A model generated the notes under the pieces. The model had not been told where the DNA came from. It ran no database searches and saw nothing but the letters and a program-made list of their open reading frames with translations. From Mycobacterium gastri (GTDB lineage: Bacteria > Actinomycetota > Actinomycetes > Mycobacteriales > Mycobacteriaceae), in the NCBI RefSeq assembly GCF_002102175.1, contig NZ_LQOX01000006.1, forward strand, positions 62,001 to 126,000: a DNA stretch of 64,000 nucleotides. Direction: 5' to 3'. Below, one piece after another: positions 35,631-45,092 of the stretch. Numbering within the stretch: the first letter of the stretch is position 1; the number at the start of each line of letters is the position of its first letter. The position numbers and the translations under genes are program-made.

Positions 35631-36212
35631 ATGGAGACGTTCACGATAGACCCGCGCTGTTGGCGGCTCGCCCGCTTGGTCGGCCGCAATCCGCTGCTTC
35701 GGCGCACCGACCGTCTCGAAGCCCTGGTGCTGCTGGTCGCGCTGATCGCGTCGCTTTTCCTGATACCTGCTACCGCTGTCGTGGGCGCCGAGGTCTTCGA
35801 CGCCCGGGATCGCCAGTACGCCGCGCAGGCACAGGCACGGCACCCGGTCACGGCCACGGTCACCGGTGCCACGCATAGTCCGAACTCCGAAGGGATTGTC
35901 GTGCAAGTGCGCTGGCCGGCGGCGGCCGGCGAGCGCACCGGCTCGTTCCGGCACAGTGCCCCGCTCAATGTCGGGCAGGGCGTCGAAATCTGGGTGGACC
36001 GGGACGGGAATCTGGCCAGGCCGCCGACGCCGAGGTGGCATGCGGGTGTGGACGCGGTCGTCACCTCGGTGCTGATCGTGCTGACATGCGGTGTCGCGAT
36101 GGCGTTAGTGGTCGGCTCGGTCCGCTCCCGGCTCGACCGGGCACGCGATGCCGCGTGGGAGCGTGACATCAGGTGCCTGCAGGACGACGGTGGCCGGACG
36201 AATCGGTATTGA
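35631..36212 (+). CDS. Rv1733c-like two-helix membrane protein
   Basis: 193-residue membrane protein resembling the DosR-regulated antigen Rv1733c. Two hydrophobic helices, LEALVLLVALIASLFLIPAT (about 30-50) and VVTSVLIVLTCGVAMALVVG (about 140-160), flank a domain of about 85 residues (ATVTGATHSPNSEGIVVQVRW ... LNVGQGVEIWVDRDGNL) expected outside the membrane. The function is unknown in the family. It follows the nitroreductase by 44 nt, so the two are likely co-transcribed and share any DosR control. Confidence 0.8.
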   Translation: METFTIDPRCWRLARLVGRNPLLRRTDRLEALVLLVALIASLFLIPATAVVGAEVFDARDRQYAAQAQARHPVTATVTGATHSPNSEGIVVQVRWPAAAGERTGSFRHSAPLNVGQGVEIWVDRDGNLARPPTPRWHAGVDAVVTSVLIVLTCGVAMALVVGSVRSRLDRARDAAWERDIRCLQDDGGRTNRY

Positions 36213-36223
36213 ACACCTGTGCC

Positions 36224-36237
36224 GGGACAAGATTCAG
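36224..36237. promoter_or_regulatory. Weak DosR-like half site before the hydrogenase operon
   Basis: CGGGACAAGATTCAG contains a good left half (GGGAC) but a poor right half of the DosR consensus. It lies about 45-55 bp upstream of the hydrogenase start. The corresponding group 3b hydrogenase of M. smegmatis is DosR-dependent, which makes the site worth testing. Confidence 0.3.
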
Positions 36238-36279
36238 ATGCCACAGCATTCGCCAGCGTTTGTGAAATAGGCTGATGAC

Positions 36280-37416
36280 GTGTCGATGACCAGACATGGG
36301 GAAGACTCCGATGCTGCATTGCTGGACACCGTCGGGTTGCGCCGCCTGGTCGAGGTACTGATCAAGCGCGGCTATCGCGTCATTGGTCCGACGTTGCGCG
36401 ACAACGCGATTGTGCTCGCTGAACTCGACTCGGCCGACGATCTTCCGCGCGGCTGGGGCGTCGACGTGGCGCCGGGGCACTATCGGGTGCGCCGGCGCGA
36501 CGACGACGCGGTGTTCGGGCATTCGGCCGGGCCGCAGTCGTGGAAACAGTTCCTGCACCCGCCTCGGCAGCGGTTGTGGGCCGGCACCCGGGACGGCTTC
36601 GGCGCCACCGGATCCGAGGATGTTCCGCGGTATGCGTTTCTTGGTGTGCGCGGCTGCGATCTGGCCGCGATCGCGACGCTCGACCGGGTGCTGGGCGGTG
36701 CGGCATATGCCGACAGCACCTTCGTCGGCCGCCGGCGGCAGGCTTTCGTGGTCGCCGTGAATTGCACCGAACCGGGCGGGTTGTGTTTCTGCGCCTCGAT
36801 GGGCACCGGACCGGCGGTCGGCCCCGGTTACGACTTGGCGTTGACCGAGCGCGTCGGCGCCGACGGGGTGACCTACCTGGTGGATGTCGGCAGTCAAGAC
36901 GGCGCCGACGTGCTCGCGGAGTTACCGCATCGGCCGGCTGGCGGCGACGAAATCGATTGTGCGCGCGCCGATGTCGAGGCCGCATCGCATCGGATGGGAC
37001 GGCAGATGCCGGACACGGATCTGCGTGAGCTACTTGTCCGGTCACGCGAGTCGCCGCAGTGGGAAGAGGTGGCCAGCCGCTGTCTGACCTGTGGCAACTG
37101 CACGATGGTGTGCCCGACCTGCTACTGCACCAGCACCGAAGACGTCACGGACCTGACCGGTGAGCACGCCGAACGCTGGCAGCACTGGGCGTCCTGCTAC
37201 GAATTCGACTTCACCTATGTCCACGGCGGCGGCAGTGTGCGCCGGTCCGGCGCGTCGCGTTACCGGCACTGGCTCACCCACAAACTGGGTACCTGGCATG
37301 ACCAGTTCGACATGTCGGGCTGTGTCGGCTGCGGGCGCTGCATTGCCTGGTGTCCCACCGGCATCGACATCACCGAAGAAATGAACAAGATGGCCCGCGA
37401 TGACCGAGGGGGCTGA
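36280..37416 (+). CDS. [NiFe] hydrogenase, iron-sulfur (beta) subunit
   Basis: 378 residues. Electron-transfer subunit of a group 3b (sulfhydrogenase-type) cytosolic hydrogenase. The N-terminal domain is of the hydrogenase beta type ([42 protein letters not shown]), and the C-terminal part carries two 4Fe-4S motifs, [16 protein letters not shown] and [16 protein letters not shown]. It passes electrons between the small subunit and the flavin subunit encoded next. GTG at 36280 or ATG at 36286 are both possible. The gene order beta-gamma-delta-alpha equals hydBGDA of Pyrococcus furiosus. Confidence 0.88.
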   Translation: MSMTRHGEDSDAALLDTVGLRRLVEVLIKRGYRVIGPTLRDNAIVLAELDSADDLPRGWGVDVAPGHYRVRRRDDDAVFGHSAGPQSWKQFLHPPRQRLWAGTRDGFGATGSEDVPRYAFLGVRGCDLAAIATLDRVLGGAAYADSTFVGRRRQAFVVAVNCTEPGGLCFCASMGTGPAVGPGYDLALTERVGADGVTYLVDVGSQDGADVLAELPHRPAGGDEIDCARADVEAASHRMGRQMPDTDLRELLVRSRESPQWEEVASRCLTCGNCTMVCPTCYCTSTEDVTDLTGEHAERWQHWASCYEFDFTYVHGGGSVRRSGASRYRHWLTHKLGTWHDQFDMSGCVGCGRCIAWCPTGIDITEEMNKMARDDRGG

Positions 37417-38263
37417 CCGGGTGACCAGCGCCGCGCCGCCGTCTGCGATGGCGCCGGTCCCGTACCGGGTGCGCAGCCGCGTCGTCGAAAGCCCGGATGC
37501 GGCGACGTTGTGTCTGGACCCGCTCGACGTGGTGCTTCCCGCTCCGCAGCCCGGTGAATTCATGATGCTCTACGCATTCGGCGTCGGCGAAGCGGCGATA
37601 TCCATCAGCGGCGATCCCACCGTCACCGACGGCTCGATTACCCACACCATCCGCGCGGTCGGGGCCGTCAGCCGCGCCCTGCACGACGCGCAGCCGGGCA
37701 CCCTGATCGGGGTGCGCGGGCCGTTCGGCACCACCTGGGGACTCGACGAGGCGGCCGGACGGGATTTGCTGATGGTAGCCGGCGGCGTGGGACTGTGCCC
37801 GCTGCGTCCGGCAATCCTTGGCGCGTTGGCGAACCGCTCACGCTACGGCAGACTGATGCTGGTCGTGGGTGCCCGCTCCAAGGCCGACTTTCTGTTCGCC
37901 GCACAACTGGAAACGTGGGCGGACGACCCGCACATCGAACTCCACCTGACTGTCGACGTGCCCGTCCAGGACTGGAGCGGTGAAGTCGGTCTGGTGACTG
38001 AGCCGTTGCGCCGGCTTACGCTGCGGCCCGACCGCACCACCGCGTTCCTGTGCGGGCCCGAGCCCATGCTCCGGTTCGGGGCAGCTGCATTGGTCGCCAA
38101 AGGCATGGCGGCCCAAGATATTCGGGTATCGCTAGAGCGGAACATGCAGTGCGGTGTCGGCTGGTGCGGCCACTGCCAGCTGGGCCCATTGCTGGTGTGC
38201 CGGGACGGGCCGGTCGTCGGTTACGACGTCGCCGGCCCGCTACTACGGGTCAAGGAGCTGTAG
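37400..38263 (+). CDS. [NiFe] hydrogenase, FAD/NAD(P)-binding (gamma) subunit
   Basis: 287-residue ferredoxin-reductase-type subunit. FAD-binding barrel (about 15-110), then the nucleotide-binding fold ([30 protein letters not shown]), and a C-terminal 2Fe-2S cluster motif with spaced cysteines ([23 protein letters not shown]). It couples H2 oxidation or evolution to NAD(P)(H). The start at 37400 lies 17 nt inside the beta-subunit gene; GTG codons a little downstream are alternatives. Its stop abuts the small-subunit ATG, so the operon is tightly coupled. Confidence 0.88.
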   Translation: MTEGADRVTSAAPPSAMAPVPYRVRSRVVESPDAATLCLDPLDVVLPAPQPGEFMMLYAFGVGEAAISISGDPTVTDGSITHTIRAVGAVSRALHDAQPGTLIGVRGPFGTTWGLDEAAGRDLLMVAGGVGLCPLRPAILGALANRSRYGRLMLVVGARSKADFLFAAQLETWADDPHIELHLTVDVPVQDWSGEVGLVTEPLRRLTLRPDRTTAFLCGPEPMLRFGAAALVAKGMAAQDIRVSLERNMQCGVGWCGHCQLGPLLVCRDGPVVGYDVAGPLLRVKEL

Positions 38264-39043
38264 ATGAGTCCCAGTCTGGCGGTGTGGAAATTCGCCTCGT
38301 GTGACGGTTGCCAGCTGACCTTGCTCGACTGCGAGGACGAGCTGCTCACCCTTGCCGACCAGGTGCAGATCGCCACGTTCGCCGAGGCCTCCAGCGCGAT
38401 GGTCGGCGGGCCGTACGACATATCACTGGTCGAGGGCTCCATCACCACCCGCCACGACGAGCAGCGCATCCGGGAGATCCGGGAGCAGTCGAAGGTCTTG
38501 GTCACCATCGGCGCGTGCGCGACCGCCGGCGGCGTGCAGGCGCTGCGCAACTTCGCCAACGTCGCGGAGTTCACCTCGCTGGTCTACGCGAACCCGGAAT
38601 ACATTGACACCCTGGCGACTTCGACGCCGGCGGCCGCCCATGTCAAGGTCGACTACCAGCTGCAGGGCTGCCCGATCGACCGCGGACAGCTCCTGGACAC
38701 CCTCGCCGCGCTGCTGGTCGGGCGCAAACCGCGGCTGCCGGCCAAGACGGTGTGCACCGAATGCAAACTGCGCGGTACGACGTGTGTCGTTGTCGCCGAC
38801 GGCATTCCGTGCCTGGGACCGGTCACCCATGCTGGCTGCGGCGCGTTGTGTCCCAGCCATCATCGCGGCTGCTACGGCTGTTTCGGTCCGTCCGCGGCAC
38901 CGCAAACCGCCACGCTGATCCCGCTGCTGCGCCGCGACGGGATGTCCGACGGGGATGTCGACCGGGTGTTCTCGACGTTCAACGTCACCGCGTTCGCCGC
39001 TGAACGAGCCGCTGAACGAGCTGATGTGCGGAGCGATCGATGA
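38264..39043 (+). CDS. hyhS: [NiFe] hydrogenase small (delta) subunit
   Basis: 259-residue small subunit that carries the proximal iron-sulfur cluster. The first cysteine pair is [16 protein letters not shown], followed by [15 protein letters not shown], the [15 protein letters not shown] motif and a cysteine-rich C-terminus ([36 protein letters not shown]) for additional clusters. No twin-arginine signal is present, so the enzyme is cytosolic, as expected for group 3. It overlaps the large-subunit gene by 4 nt. Confidence 0.92.
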   Translation: MSPSLAVWKFASCDGCQLTLLDCEDELLTLADQVQIATFAEASSAMVGGPYDISLVEGSITTRHDEQRIREIREQSKVLVTIGACATAGGVQALRNFANVAEFTSLVYANPEYIDTLATSTPAAAHVKVDYQLQGCPIDRGQLLDTLAALLVGRKPRLPAKTVCTECKLRGTTCVVVADGIPCLGPVTHAGCGALCPSHHRGCYGCFGPSAAPQTATLIPLLRRDGMSDGDVDRVFSTFNVTAFAAERAAERADVRSDR

Positions 39044-40332
39044 CCCCGCAAAACCGGACGCTCAGCGTCGGCACCCTGACCCGCGTCGAAGGGGAAGGGG
39101 CGCTGCACGTCACGCTGAAGGACGGCGCGCTGGACAGCGTGCAGCTCAACATCTACGAGCCGCCAAGGTTTTTCGAAGCATTCCTGCGGGGACGGGCCTA
39201 TACCGAGCCGCCTGACCTGACCGCGCGGATCTGCGGGATCTGTCCGGTGGCCTATCAGGTCAGTGCCTGCAACGCGATCGAACAGGCCTGCGGCGTGGAG
39301 ATCGATCCGGAGCTCATCGCCCTGCGCCGGCTGTTGTACTGCGGCGAATGGATCCACAGCCATGTCCTGCATATCTACCTGCTGCACGCACCGGACTTCC
39401 TCGGCTGTCCGGACGTGATCGCCCTGGCCCGGGACCAGCGTGCGGCGATCGAGCGCGGGCTGCGACTGAAGAAGGCGGGCAACAAGCTGATGGAATTCAT
39501 CGGCGGGCGCTCGATACACCCGATCAACGTGCGCCTGGGCGGGTTCTACTCGGTGCCCAGCCGGTCTCAGTTCGCGCCACTGGCTGAGGTGTTGCGCCGG
39601 GCGCTCGACGACGCGTTGGCGACGGTGGAGTGGGTCGCGGCCTTCGAGTTTCCCGACCTGGAACTTGACCACGAGATGCTGGCGTTGAGCCAGCCGGGTC
39701 AGTACGCGATCGAGAACGGCGCCATCGCCCGCAGCGCCGGCCCGTCGTTCCCGGTGGCCGAGTTCACCGAGCACGTGCGCGAGTCCCAGGTGCCACATTC
39801 GACCGCCCTGCATGCAGCCTTGGACGGCGGCCGATACCTGACCGGGCCGATGGCGCGGTACTGCCTCAATTCGTCGGCGCTCTCGCTTGTGGCTGCCGAG
39901 GCTGCCGCAGCCGCGGGACTGTCCGGCGAATGCCGAAACCCGTTCCGCAGCATCGTGGTTCGTGCCATCGAGGTGGTCTATGCGATCGACGAGGCGCTGC
40001 GCATCATCGACGGATACCAGCGGCCGTCGCGACCGTTCGTGGAGGTCCCGACCCGTCCGGGCGTCGGTCACGGTGTCAGTGAGGCGCCCCGCGGCCTGCT
40101 GTACCACCGATACGAAATCGACGACGACGGGCTGATTTCCGCGGCGACGATCATCCCGCCCACCTCGCAGAACCAGGCGGCCATCGAGGACGACCTGGCT
40201 CGTGTGGTTTCGGCGAACCTCGCCCTCGACGACGCCGAGTTGACCACCCTGTGCGAACGGGTGATCCGCAACTACGACCCGTGCATCTCCTGCTCGGCGC
40301 ACTTCCTGACGCTCACGGTGCGACGCGGATGA
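39040..40332 (+). CDS. hyhL: [NiFe] hydrogenase large (alpha) subunit
   Basis: 430-residue catalytic subunit. Both nickel-ligand motifs are intact: [11 protein letters not shown] (Cys65, Cys68) and DPCISCSAH (Cys415, Cys418, His421). The nine residues after His421 (FLTLTVRRG) are the C-terminal peptide removed by the maturation protease encoded next. Sequence and subunit set fit group 3b NADP-linked hydrogenases (M. smegmatis Hyh). The enzyme probably evolves H2 from NAD(P)H, or consumes it, when respiration stalls. No hyp maturation genes lie in the window. It has a 4-nt overlap with the protease gene. Confidence 0.95.
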   Translation: MTPQNRTLSVGTLTRVEGEGALHVTLKDGALDSVQLNIYEPPRFFEAFLRGRAYTEPPDLTARICGICPVAYQVSACNAIEQACGVEIDPELIALRRLLYCGEWIHSHVLHIYLLHAPDFLGCPDVIALARDQRAAIERGLRLKKAGNKLMEFIGGRSIHPINVRLGGFYSVPSRSQFAPLAEVLRRALDDALATVEWVAAFEFPDLELDHEMLALSQPGQYAIENGAIARSAGPSFPVAEFTEHVRESQVPHSTALHAALDGGRYLTGPMARYCLNSSALSLVAAEAAAAAGLSGECRNPFRSIVVRAIEVVYAIDEALRIIDGYQRPSRPFVEVPTRPGVGHGVSEAPRGLLYHRYEIDDDGLISAATIIPPTSQNQAAIEDDLARVVSANLALDDAELTTLCERVIRNYDPCISCSAHFLTLTVRRG

Positions 40333-40811
40333 CCGCGGGCGTGGTTGTCGTCGTCGGGCTGGGCAATCGCTACCGCCGCGACGACGGCGTCGGCGTTGCC
40401 GCCGCCGCCGCGCTCGACGAATTGGCATTGCCCAATGTTGTTGTGGTGACCGACATCGTGGAGCCAATGAGCCTGCTGGAGGCGTGGTCAGGTGCTGGGC
40501 TAGCCATCGTGATCGACGCTGCCGTCGCGACGCCGCCCATGCCAGGCCGGGTAAGTCGTTGTGCCATAAGCGATTTAGCTGCACATCAGGCGACGAGTTC
40601 GCACCGCGTCGACCTCGCCGCCACCTATGCACTCGGTAAGGCCCTCGAGCGGGTGCCCGACGCGCTGACGCTGCTCACCGTCGAAGTGGCCGACACCGGC
40701 CATGGGGTCGGTTTGACACCGCAGGTGGAAGCGGCCATGCCGAGGGTGATTGGCATGGCCGTCGATGAAATCGAGCGAGAAGTAGGTAGCGCGGCTGACG
40801 TTTCCTGCTGA
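40329..40811 (+). CDS. Hydrogenase maturation endopeptidase (HycI/HyaD type)
   Basis: 160-residue protease that clips the C-terminal peptide of the large subunit after nickel insertion. Family marks: VVGLGNRYRRDDGVGV (Asp nickel ligand region) at the N-terminus, IVIDAAVA in the middle, and a third conserved region around VADTGHGVGLTPQV. It is coupled to the large-subunit gene (ATGA overlap) and closes the hydrogenase operon. Confidence 0.88.
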   Translation: MTAGVVVVVGLGNRYRRDDGVGVAAAAALDELALPNVVVVTDIVEPMSLLEAWSGAGLAIVIDAAVATPPMPGRVSRCAISDLAAHQATSSHRVDLAATYALGKALERVPDALTLLTVEVADTGHGVGLTPQVEAAMPRVIGMAVDEIEREVGSAADVSC

Positions 40812-40880
40812 AAAGGCAATATCGCATTGACCAGAGCGGTGGCCATATCGGGGCCAGCAAGCACCTACTGCCACAGAAAG

Positions 40881-40907
40881 CGGCGATTTCTATAGAAAAA
40901 TTCGCCG
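40881..40907. promoter_or_regulatory. Nested palindrome, operator or hairpin
   Basis: Outer arms CGGCGA (40881-40886) and TCGCCG (40902-40907) enclose a perfect 12-bp palindrome TTTCTATAGAAA (40887-40898). The AT-rich core stands out in GC-rich DNA. It lies 70 bp after the hydrogenase operon and about 40 bp before the next lipoprotein gene, so it could terminate the first or regulate the second. Confidence 0.45.
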
Positions 40908-40948
40908 AACTCGGGCAAACTCCAACCGAACCGACGAAGGAGAGCCGT

Positions 40949-41500
40949 ATGGATACCCACCGCAACCACAAGTCTCTCGGCACCGTCGCGCTTCGGCCGG
41001 TTGTCGTCCGCTGCGCCGCACTGGCCGCGGCAATTGCGGTACTCGCCGCCTGCAGTTCGAACAGCCAAAGCGGCAAAGCCTCGACGACCACCCCCAGCGC
41101 GGCCACTTCGACGGCTTCCACTGGCTCAGCCGCCAGCACATCGCCCACCGCCAAGGCCACCACCGTCCAGCCCGGTCAGTACGACCAGCTGGCGCTTCCC
41201 ATCCTCGACGCCATCATCCGGGGCGACTTCACCGCAGCCACTGCGAATTTCGACAATCAGATGCGGCAAACAGTGCCGCCCGACAAGCTGCAGTCGGCAT
41301 GGGCGGACTATCAAGCGACCTTCGGCAAATACCAATCGCACGGGGATCCGAAACAGGTTCCCCTCGGAGATCTCACCGTTGTCAACATTCCCCTCACGAT
41401 GGAGCAGATGCCGGGCGAATTCCGGGTGACGTTCCATAACGATGGAACCGTGGCCGGGCTTTGGTTGTTGAAAGTCGGAGTTCCCCTCCCAACGGGCTAG
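40949..41500 (+). CDS. DUF3887-type lipoprotein
   Basis: 183 residues. Signal peptide and lipobox AIAVLAAC near residues 28-35, a Ser/Thr/Ala-rich linker (40-75), then a small domain (YDQLALPILDAIIRGDFTAATANFDNQMRQTVPPDKLQSAW ... FHNDGTVAGLWLL) with the DUF3887 layout. These domains occur in extracytoplasmic proteins of unknown function. An RBS (GAAGGAGAG) precedes the ATG at 40949. Convergent with the next gene. Confidence 0.78.
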   Translation: MDTHRNHKSLGTVALRPVVVRCAALAAAIAVLAACSSNSQSGKASTTTPSAATSTASTGSAASTSPTAKATTVQPGQYDQLALPILDAIIRGDFTAATANFDNQMRQTVPPDKLQSAWADYQATFGKYQSHGDPKQVPLGDLTVVNIPLTMEQMPGEFRVTFHNDGTVAGLWLLKVGVPLPTG

Positions 41501-41506
41501 CTGCGG

Positions 41507-41911
41507 TTAGACATGGGGAGGCTGAGTGTCAATGTGTGCGATGTCGCTAACCTGAGCGCGGATCATGGTCCGCTTTCCGTTGATCTCGATGACGAGTGTT
41601 CCAGATACTTGGGGCTGCGCGGATTGTTCAGGGATAATGATTGCGCGCTCGTGCGGCGCCAGGTCGAGGATTTCCAGTGCCCGATCCGGACTCTGCTGAA
41701 CCAGGTGGTCTCCGGCTAATTGCCAGACGGTCTGCGGAACGGTGGTGCTCATATCGGAGCAGTTCCAACTGGAATAGCTCAGCGTTGCGGGCCCGCCCGC
41801 CGGCCACTGTCCCTCGCAGCCGACAAGCAGTGCCGCACAAACTTGAATGGTTGTGGCTATTCGAAATGATGCCCGGAGGATGCGATGACTTACTGTGCTG
41901 TGTGGATTCAA
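41507..41911 (-). CDS. Possible small lipoprotein, unknown
   Basis: About 134 residues with a hydrophobic segment and lipobox-like sequence (IQVCAALLVGC) near residue 30, then a polar domain (LSYSSWNCSDMSTTVPQTVWQLAG ... GTLVIEINGKRTMIRAQVSDIA). Only a TTG at 41911 is available as a start near the signal peptide, and the same frame stays open upstream into the GH19 fragment. The protein may therefore be the downstream half of a fused or broken gene. Base composition is less GC-rich than its neighbours. Confidence 0.45.
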   Translation of the reverse strand: MNPHSTVSHRILRASFRIATTIQVCAALLVGCEGQWPAGGPATLSYSSWNCSDMSTTVPQTVWQLAGDHLVQQSPDRALEILDLAPHERAIIIPEQSAQPQVSGTLVIEINGKRTMIRAQVSDIAHIDTQPPHV

Positions 41912-42141
41912 TTCTAGTGCGCTCCAAGAACTCTCAATGCGGTAGCGTAATACTGGTCTCGGTCGGCTTTATTGGTTAGTCCGCCGTTAATTGTGCGAGT
42001 GATGTCATCAAAGTTGGCGGGGCCGCCATCGGCGAGGGTATTCAGGTTGTGGGTGGTCCAATACCACTGGGCAATACGGAAGCCTATGTCGGGGCATGCC
42101 TCGGCGACGCCACCTGCGGTGGACTGATCACTGACTCGGCT
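41912..42141 (-). pseudogene. Fragment of a GH19-like chitinase/lysozyme domain
   Basis: In the same frame as the lipoprotein-like gene, this stretch encodes GGVAEACPDIGFRIAQWYWTT, then NLNTLADGG, FDDITRTINGGLTNKADRDQYYR. The order (aromatic W-x-W segment, LNxLADGG, then IT-x-x-INGG) is characteristic of the C-terminal part of glycoside hydrolase family 19 lytic enzymes. The frame is closed upstream by TAG at 42142-42144 and the catalytic Glu region is absent, so it is a remnant. Such domains occur in phage endolysins and in secreted bacterial hydrolases. Confidence 0.5.
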
Positions 42142-42559
42142 CTAACGGCTGCGGCACGTCGAACCGGAAACGCCGCCCCGTGACCACGTCCGGAAGTATC
42201 CGCACAAAGTGCTTTTTCTCGGTTGCAATCCACGTCAGCAGCTGGGCGCGTTCGGCCTCCTCGATCTCCTCGTCGCTACGAAGTGAGCGCGCCCTGCCTT
42301 GGATGATCACGCTCCAGCCCTCGACGGCAGTGTGATCGTCGACTTCGAACAGCACCTGACTGTTCATCGCGGCGCTGACCAGCTTGGTGCCCTCGGCGGT
42401 GCGGAACAGGATGGTGCGGCGCTGGACGACGAAGTTCACCGGGAAGATCTGCGGACGGCCGTCCACGCTGGTGACTAGCCGCCCCAAGGTCACGCTTTTG
42501 AGCAGCTCCCAGCATTCGCTCACGGGCAGGATGGTGATCACTTCACCGGTTTCCGACAT
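42128..42559 (-). CDS. Pyridoxamine 5'-phosphate oxidase-like flavin-binding protein
   Basis: 143 residues with the split-barrel PNPOx-like fold: SECWELLKSVTLGRLVTSVDGRPQIFPVNFVVQRRTILFRTAEGTKLVSAAMNSQVLFEVDDHT is diagnostic. DosR-regulated relatives in M. tuberculosis (Rv3129-type) are of this family, and F420, FMN or heme-related cofactors are bound by various members. It stands alone with its own ribosome site (AGAGGGG) in the acs-pdh region. Confidence 0.83.
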   Translation of the reverse strand: MSETGEVITILPVSECWELLKSVTLGRLVTSVDGRPQIFPVNFVVQRRTILFRTAEGTKLVSAAMNSQVLFEVDDHTAVEGWSVIIQGRARSLRSDEEIEEAERAQLLTWIATEKKHFVRILPDVVTGRRFRFDVPQPLEPSQ

Positions 42560-42641
42560 CAGCCAACCCCTCTCGTCTGATCGACCACAAGCATGAGGCT
42601 ATTGGAATCGGCCCCGCAAAGCGGCGGTCGGGCCACCATGT

Positions 42642-42899
42642 TCAGGCCGTCTTGGCCGCGTGCTTGTCGACGTAGTTCACCACATCGGCGAGGGTGCGAA
42701 GCGACGCGTAGTCCGACTCCGGAATCTCGACGTGCATCCGTTTGTGAATTCCAAGGAGGAAGTTCAGCCAGTCCATCGAATCGAGGTCGACTTGATCGCG
42801 CAGCAGCACGTCGTCGCGAATGTCGTCGGCATCGACTTCAGGCGCGATGGTGGTCAACACGGACAGCACCGCGTCACGAATGTCTTGTTGGGTCGTCAT
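42642..42899 (-). CDS. Acyl carrier protein
   Basis: 85-residue acyl carrier protein. The phosphopantetheine site is DLDSMDWLNFLLGIHKR (Ser followed by Met-Asp), in an acidic four-helix protein ending VNYVDKHAAKTA. The start at 42899 (MTTQQDIRD) is preferred; longer frames run into the E2 gene. It lies 7 nt after pdhC and is the last gene of the operon. A carrier protein next to a 2-oxoacid dehydrogenase is unusual and suggests the acyl group made by the complex may pass to a carrier-bound pathway. Confidence 0.87.
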   Translation of the reverse strand: MTTQQDIRDAVLSVLTTIAPEVDADDIRDDVLLRDQVDLDSMDWLNFLLGIHKRMHVEIPESDYASLRTLADVVNYVDKHAAKTA

Positions 42900-42906
42900 G
42901 GCTGCA

Positions 42907-44118
42907 TCACTTTTCCAAAAGGTCGGGTTGCTGGAGGAGTTCATTGATGGCGCTCAGGAACAGGGCGCCGCGGTGGCCGTCGCTGGCCCGGTGGTCGGCG
43001 GCAACGGTGCCCTGCACGGTGGTGACGACGCGAATGCCGCCGTCGATGACGCAGACCCGCTGGTTCGGCTTACCGAAGCCGACGATGGCCACCTGCGGTG
43101 GGTAGATCACCCCGAAGACCGTGTCGACGCCTTGGTCGCCCAGGTTGGTCACCGTGATAGTCGGGTCCGACATCTCCGAGCTCCGCAACGAAAAGGACCG
43201 TGCCCGCGCCACCAGATCGGTGAGATTGCCCATCAATTCGTCGAGCTTCTTTTCGGGGACATCATGGATGGCCGGCGCGACCAGCCCGCCGCCGCGCAGC
43301 GAAATCCCCACGCCGACATGAACGCCCGTCGCGGGCTGGAACCCGTCATCGCGCCAGAAACCGTTGAACTCGCTAAACCGTTGGGCCGCAAGGCCGACGG
43401 CCTTCAACAGCAGCACGGCCGGCAGCACCCGTTCGGTGATGGATCGTTGGGCGTTGCGCGCGGTCAGCCAGGTCAGCGACTTTTCCATGATGATTTCGTC
43501 GGCAAGGTAATAGTGCGGAATCTCACGCTTGGACCGGCTCATTGCCGCCGCAATGGATTTGCGCATCAGCGCGGCGCGGTCGGCCGCCGTCGGCTTGGTG
43601 GGAACCTTGGCGGCCGGCTTTTCGGCCGGCTTGGCCGCCGCGGCATGCTCGACGTCGTTGATGGTGACCGCTCCCTGCGGACCGGTGCCGGTGACCGTGT
43701 CGAGATCGACGTGCAGCGACTGCGCCAGGCGGCGGGCGGCGGGGGAGACCCAGCGACGATGCGGCGGCGGCCCCGGCGGGGCTACCGGCGCGACCCCGGC
43801 ACCCGACGGTGCCGACACCGGAGCCGCCGCGGCTGCGATCGACGGCCGGGCCCGCTTGCGCGGTTGTTTCGTCGGGCGCTCACCCGGTTCCAGCAACGTG
43901 GCCAACGGGGTTCCCACTTCGACGGTTTCACCCACCAGCACCAGCAACTCGTTGACGGTGCCCTCCTGCCAGCACTCGATTTCCACTGCGGCCTTGGTGG
44001 TTTCGATGATCGCCACGATCTGTCCGCGGGTCACCTTGTCGCCGGGTTTGACCAGCCATTCATTCAGGGTGCCCTCGTCCATGTCGGAGCCGAGCGCGGG
44101 CATCGTGAACTCGATCAT
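42907..44118 (-). CDS. pdhC: 2-oxoacid dehydrogenase E2 (dihydrolipoyl acyltransferase)
   Basis: 403 residues. One lipoyl domain (about 1-75) with the lipoylated Lys in [11 protein letters not shown]; a Pro/Ala linker; the peripheral subunit-binding domain ([29 protein letters not shown], about 125-160); and the catalytic core ending [14 protein letters not shown] (HxxxDG active site). It transfers the acyl group from E1 to CoA. It overlaps pdhB by ATGA. No E3 (lipoamide dehydrogenase) gene is present, so lpd elsewhere must serve. Confidence 0.92.
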   Translation of the reverse strand: MIEFTMPALGSDMDEGTLNEWLVKPGDKVTRGQIVAIIETTKAAVEIECWQEGTVNELLVLVGETVEVGTPLATLLEPGERPTKQPRKRARPSIAAAAAPVSAPSGAGVAPVAPPGPPPHRRWVSPAARRLAQSLHVDLDTVTGTGPQGAVTINDVEHAAAAKPAEKPAAKVPTKPTAADRAALMRKSIAAAMSRSKREIPHYYLADEIIMEKSLTWLTARNAQRSITERVLPAVLLLKAVGLAAQRFSEFNGFWRDDGFQPATGVHVGVGISLRGGGLVAPAIHDVPEKKLDELMGNLTDLVARARSFSLRSSEMSDPTITVTNLGDQGVDTVFGVIYPPQVAIVGFGKPNQRVCVIDGGIRVVTTVQGTVAADHRASDGHRGALFLSAINELLQQPDLLEK

Positions 44119-45092
44119 GGTTGGTCACCGAACATGTCGTGCACCGCGGCGACGATCTTGGCGGGCTGCGGCAGCGCCGCCTCCTCCAAGTGTTTGGCAT
44201 ACGGTATGGGAACTTCTGCGCTGCACACCCGGCCAACCGGTGCGTCCAGGTCGTAGAACGCCCCCTCCATGATTTGCGCCGAGATTTCCCCGGCCAAACT
44301 GCCGCTGCGCCAAGCTTCGTCGATCACCACCGCGCGATGTGTCTTGCGGACCGATTCCAGGATGGTGTCGGTGTCCAGCGGTCGCAGCACCCGCAGATCG
44401 ATGACCTCGCAGTCGATTCCGGTCAGCGACAACTCGTTTGCCGCGTCGAGCGCCTTGGCCAGGCAGCCGCCGTAGGCGATCAGCGTCACGTCGGCGCCGC
44501 TGCGGCGCACCGCCGCCCGACAGATATCGGTCGGCTTGAGCACATCGACATCTGCCGAGGTGTTGTAGAGCTGGACGTGCTCGAAAATGATCACCGGGTC
44601 GGGGTCGGCCAAGGCGGGGGCGAGCATGCCGTAGCCATCCTCGACGGTAGCCGGAGCCACCACCTTGATGCCCGGAATGTGGGCGTACCACGGCTCGAGG
44701 CTATGTGAGTGCTGCGCGGCGAGCTGACGCCCGGCCCCGGTCGCCATCCGGACGACGATCGGCACCGAGAATTGCCCGCCGGACATGTGTCGCAGCGCCG
44801 CAGCGGTATTGACGATCTGGTCCAGCGCCAGCAGGCTGAAGTTCACCGTCATGACTTCGACTATCGGGCGTAATCCGTTGAGGGCAGCCCCGATTCCGAT
44901 ACCAACGAAACCCAGCTCGGACAGCGGGGTGTCACGCACCCGGTCCGGGCCGAATTCCTCCAGCAGGCCCTTGGAGGCGGCGTACGTGCCGCCGTAGCGG
45001 CCGACATCTTCACCCATCAGCACAACACGCGGGTCGTTGCTCAAGGCGTCGCGAATGCCGTCGTGAACCGCGGTTCGGTAGGTCGTCTTCAT
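44115..45092 (-). CDS. pdhB: 2-oxoacid dehydrogenase E1 beta subunit
   Basis: 325-residue E1-beta: [35 protein letters not shown] at the N-terminus, [25 protein letters not shown] in the middle, and [15 protein letters not shown] at the C-terminal transketolase-like domain. With E1-alpha it forms the thiamine-diphosphate decarboxylase. Pyruvate is the likeliest substrate, given the acetyl-CoA synthetase in the operon, but acetoin and branched-chain oxoacids cannot be ruled out. It has 4-nt overlaps at both ends. Confidence 0.92.
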   Translation of the reverse strand: MKTTYRTAVHDGIRDALSNDPRVVLMGEDVGRYGGTYAASKGLLEEFGPDRVRDTPLSELGFVGIGIGAALNGLRPIVEVMTVNFSLLALDQIVNTAAALRHMSGGQFSVPIVVRMATGAGRQLAAQHSHSLEPWYAHIPGIKVVAPATVEDGYGMLAPALADPDPVIIFEHVQLYNTSADVDVLKPTDICRAAVRRSGADVTLIAYGGCLAKALDAANELSLTGIDCEVIDLRVLRPLDTDTILESVRKTHRAVVIDEAWRSGSLAGEISAQIMEGAFYDLDAPVGRVCSAEVPIPYAKHLEEAALPQPAKIVAAVHDMFGDQP

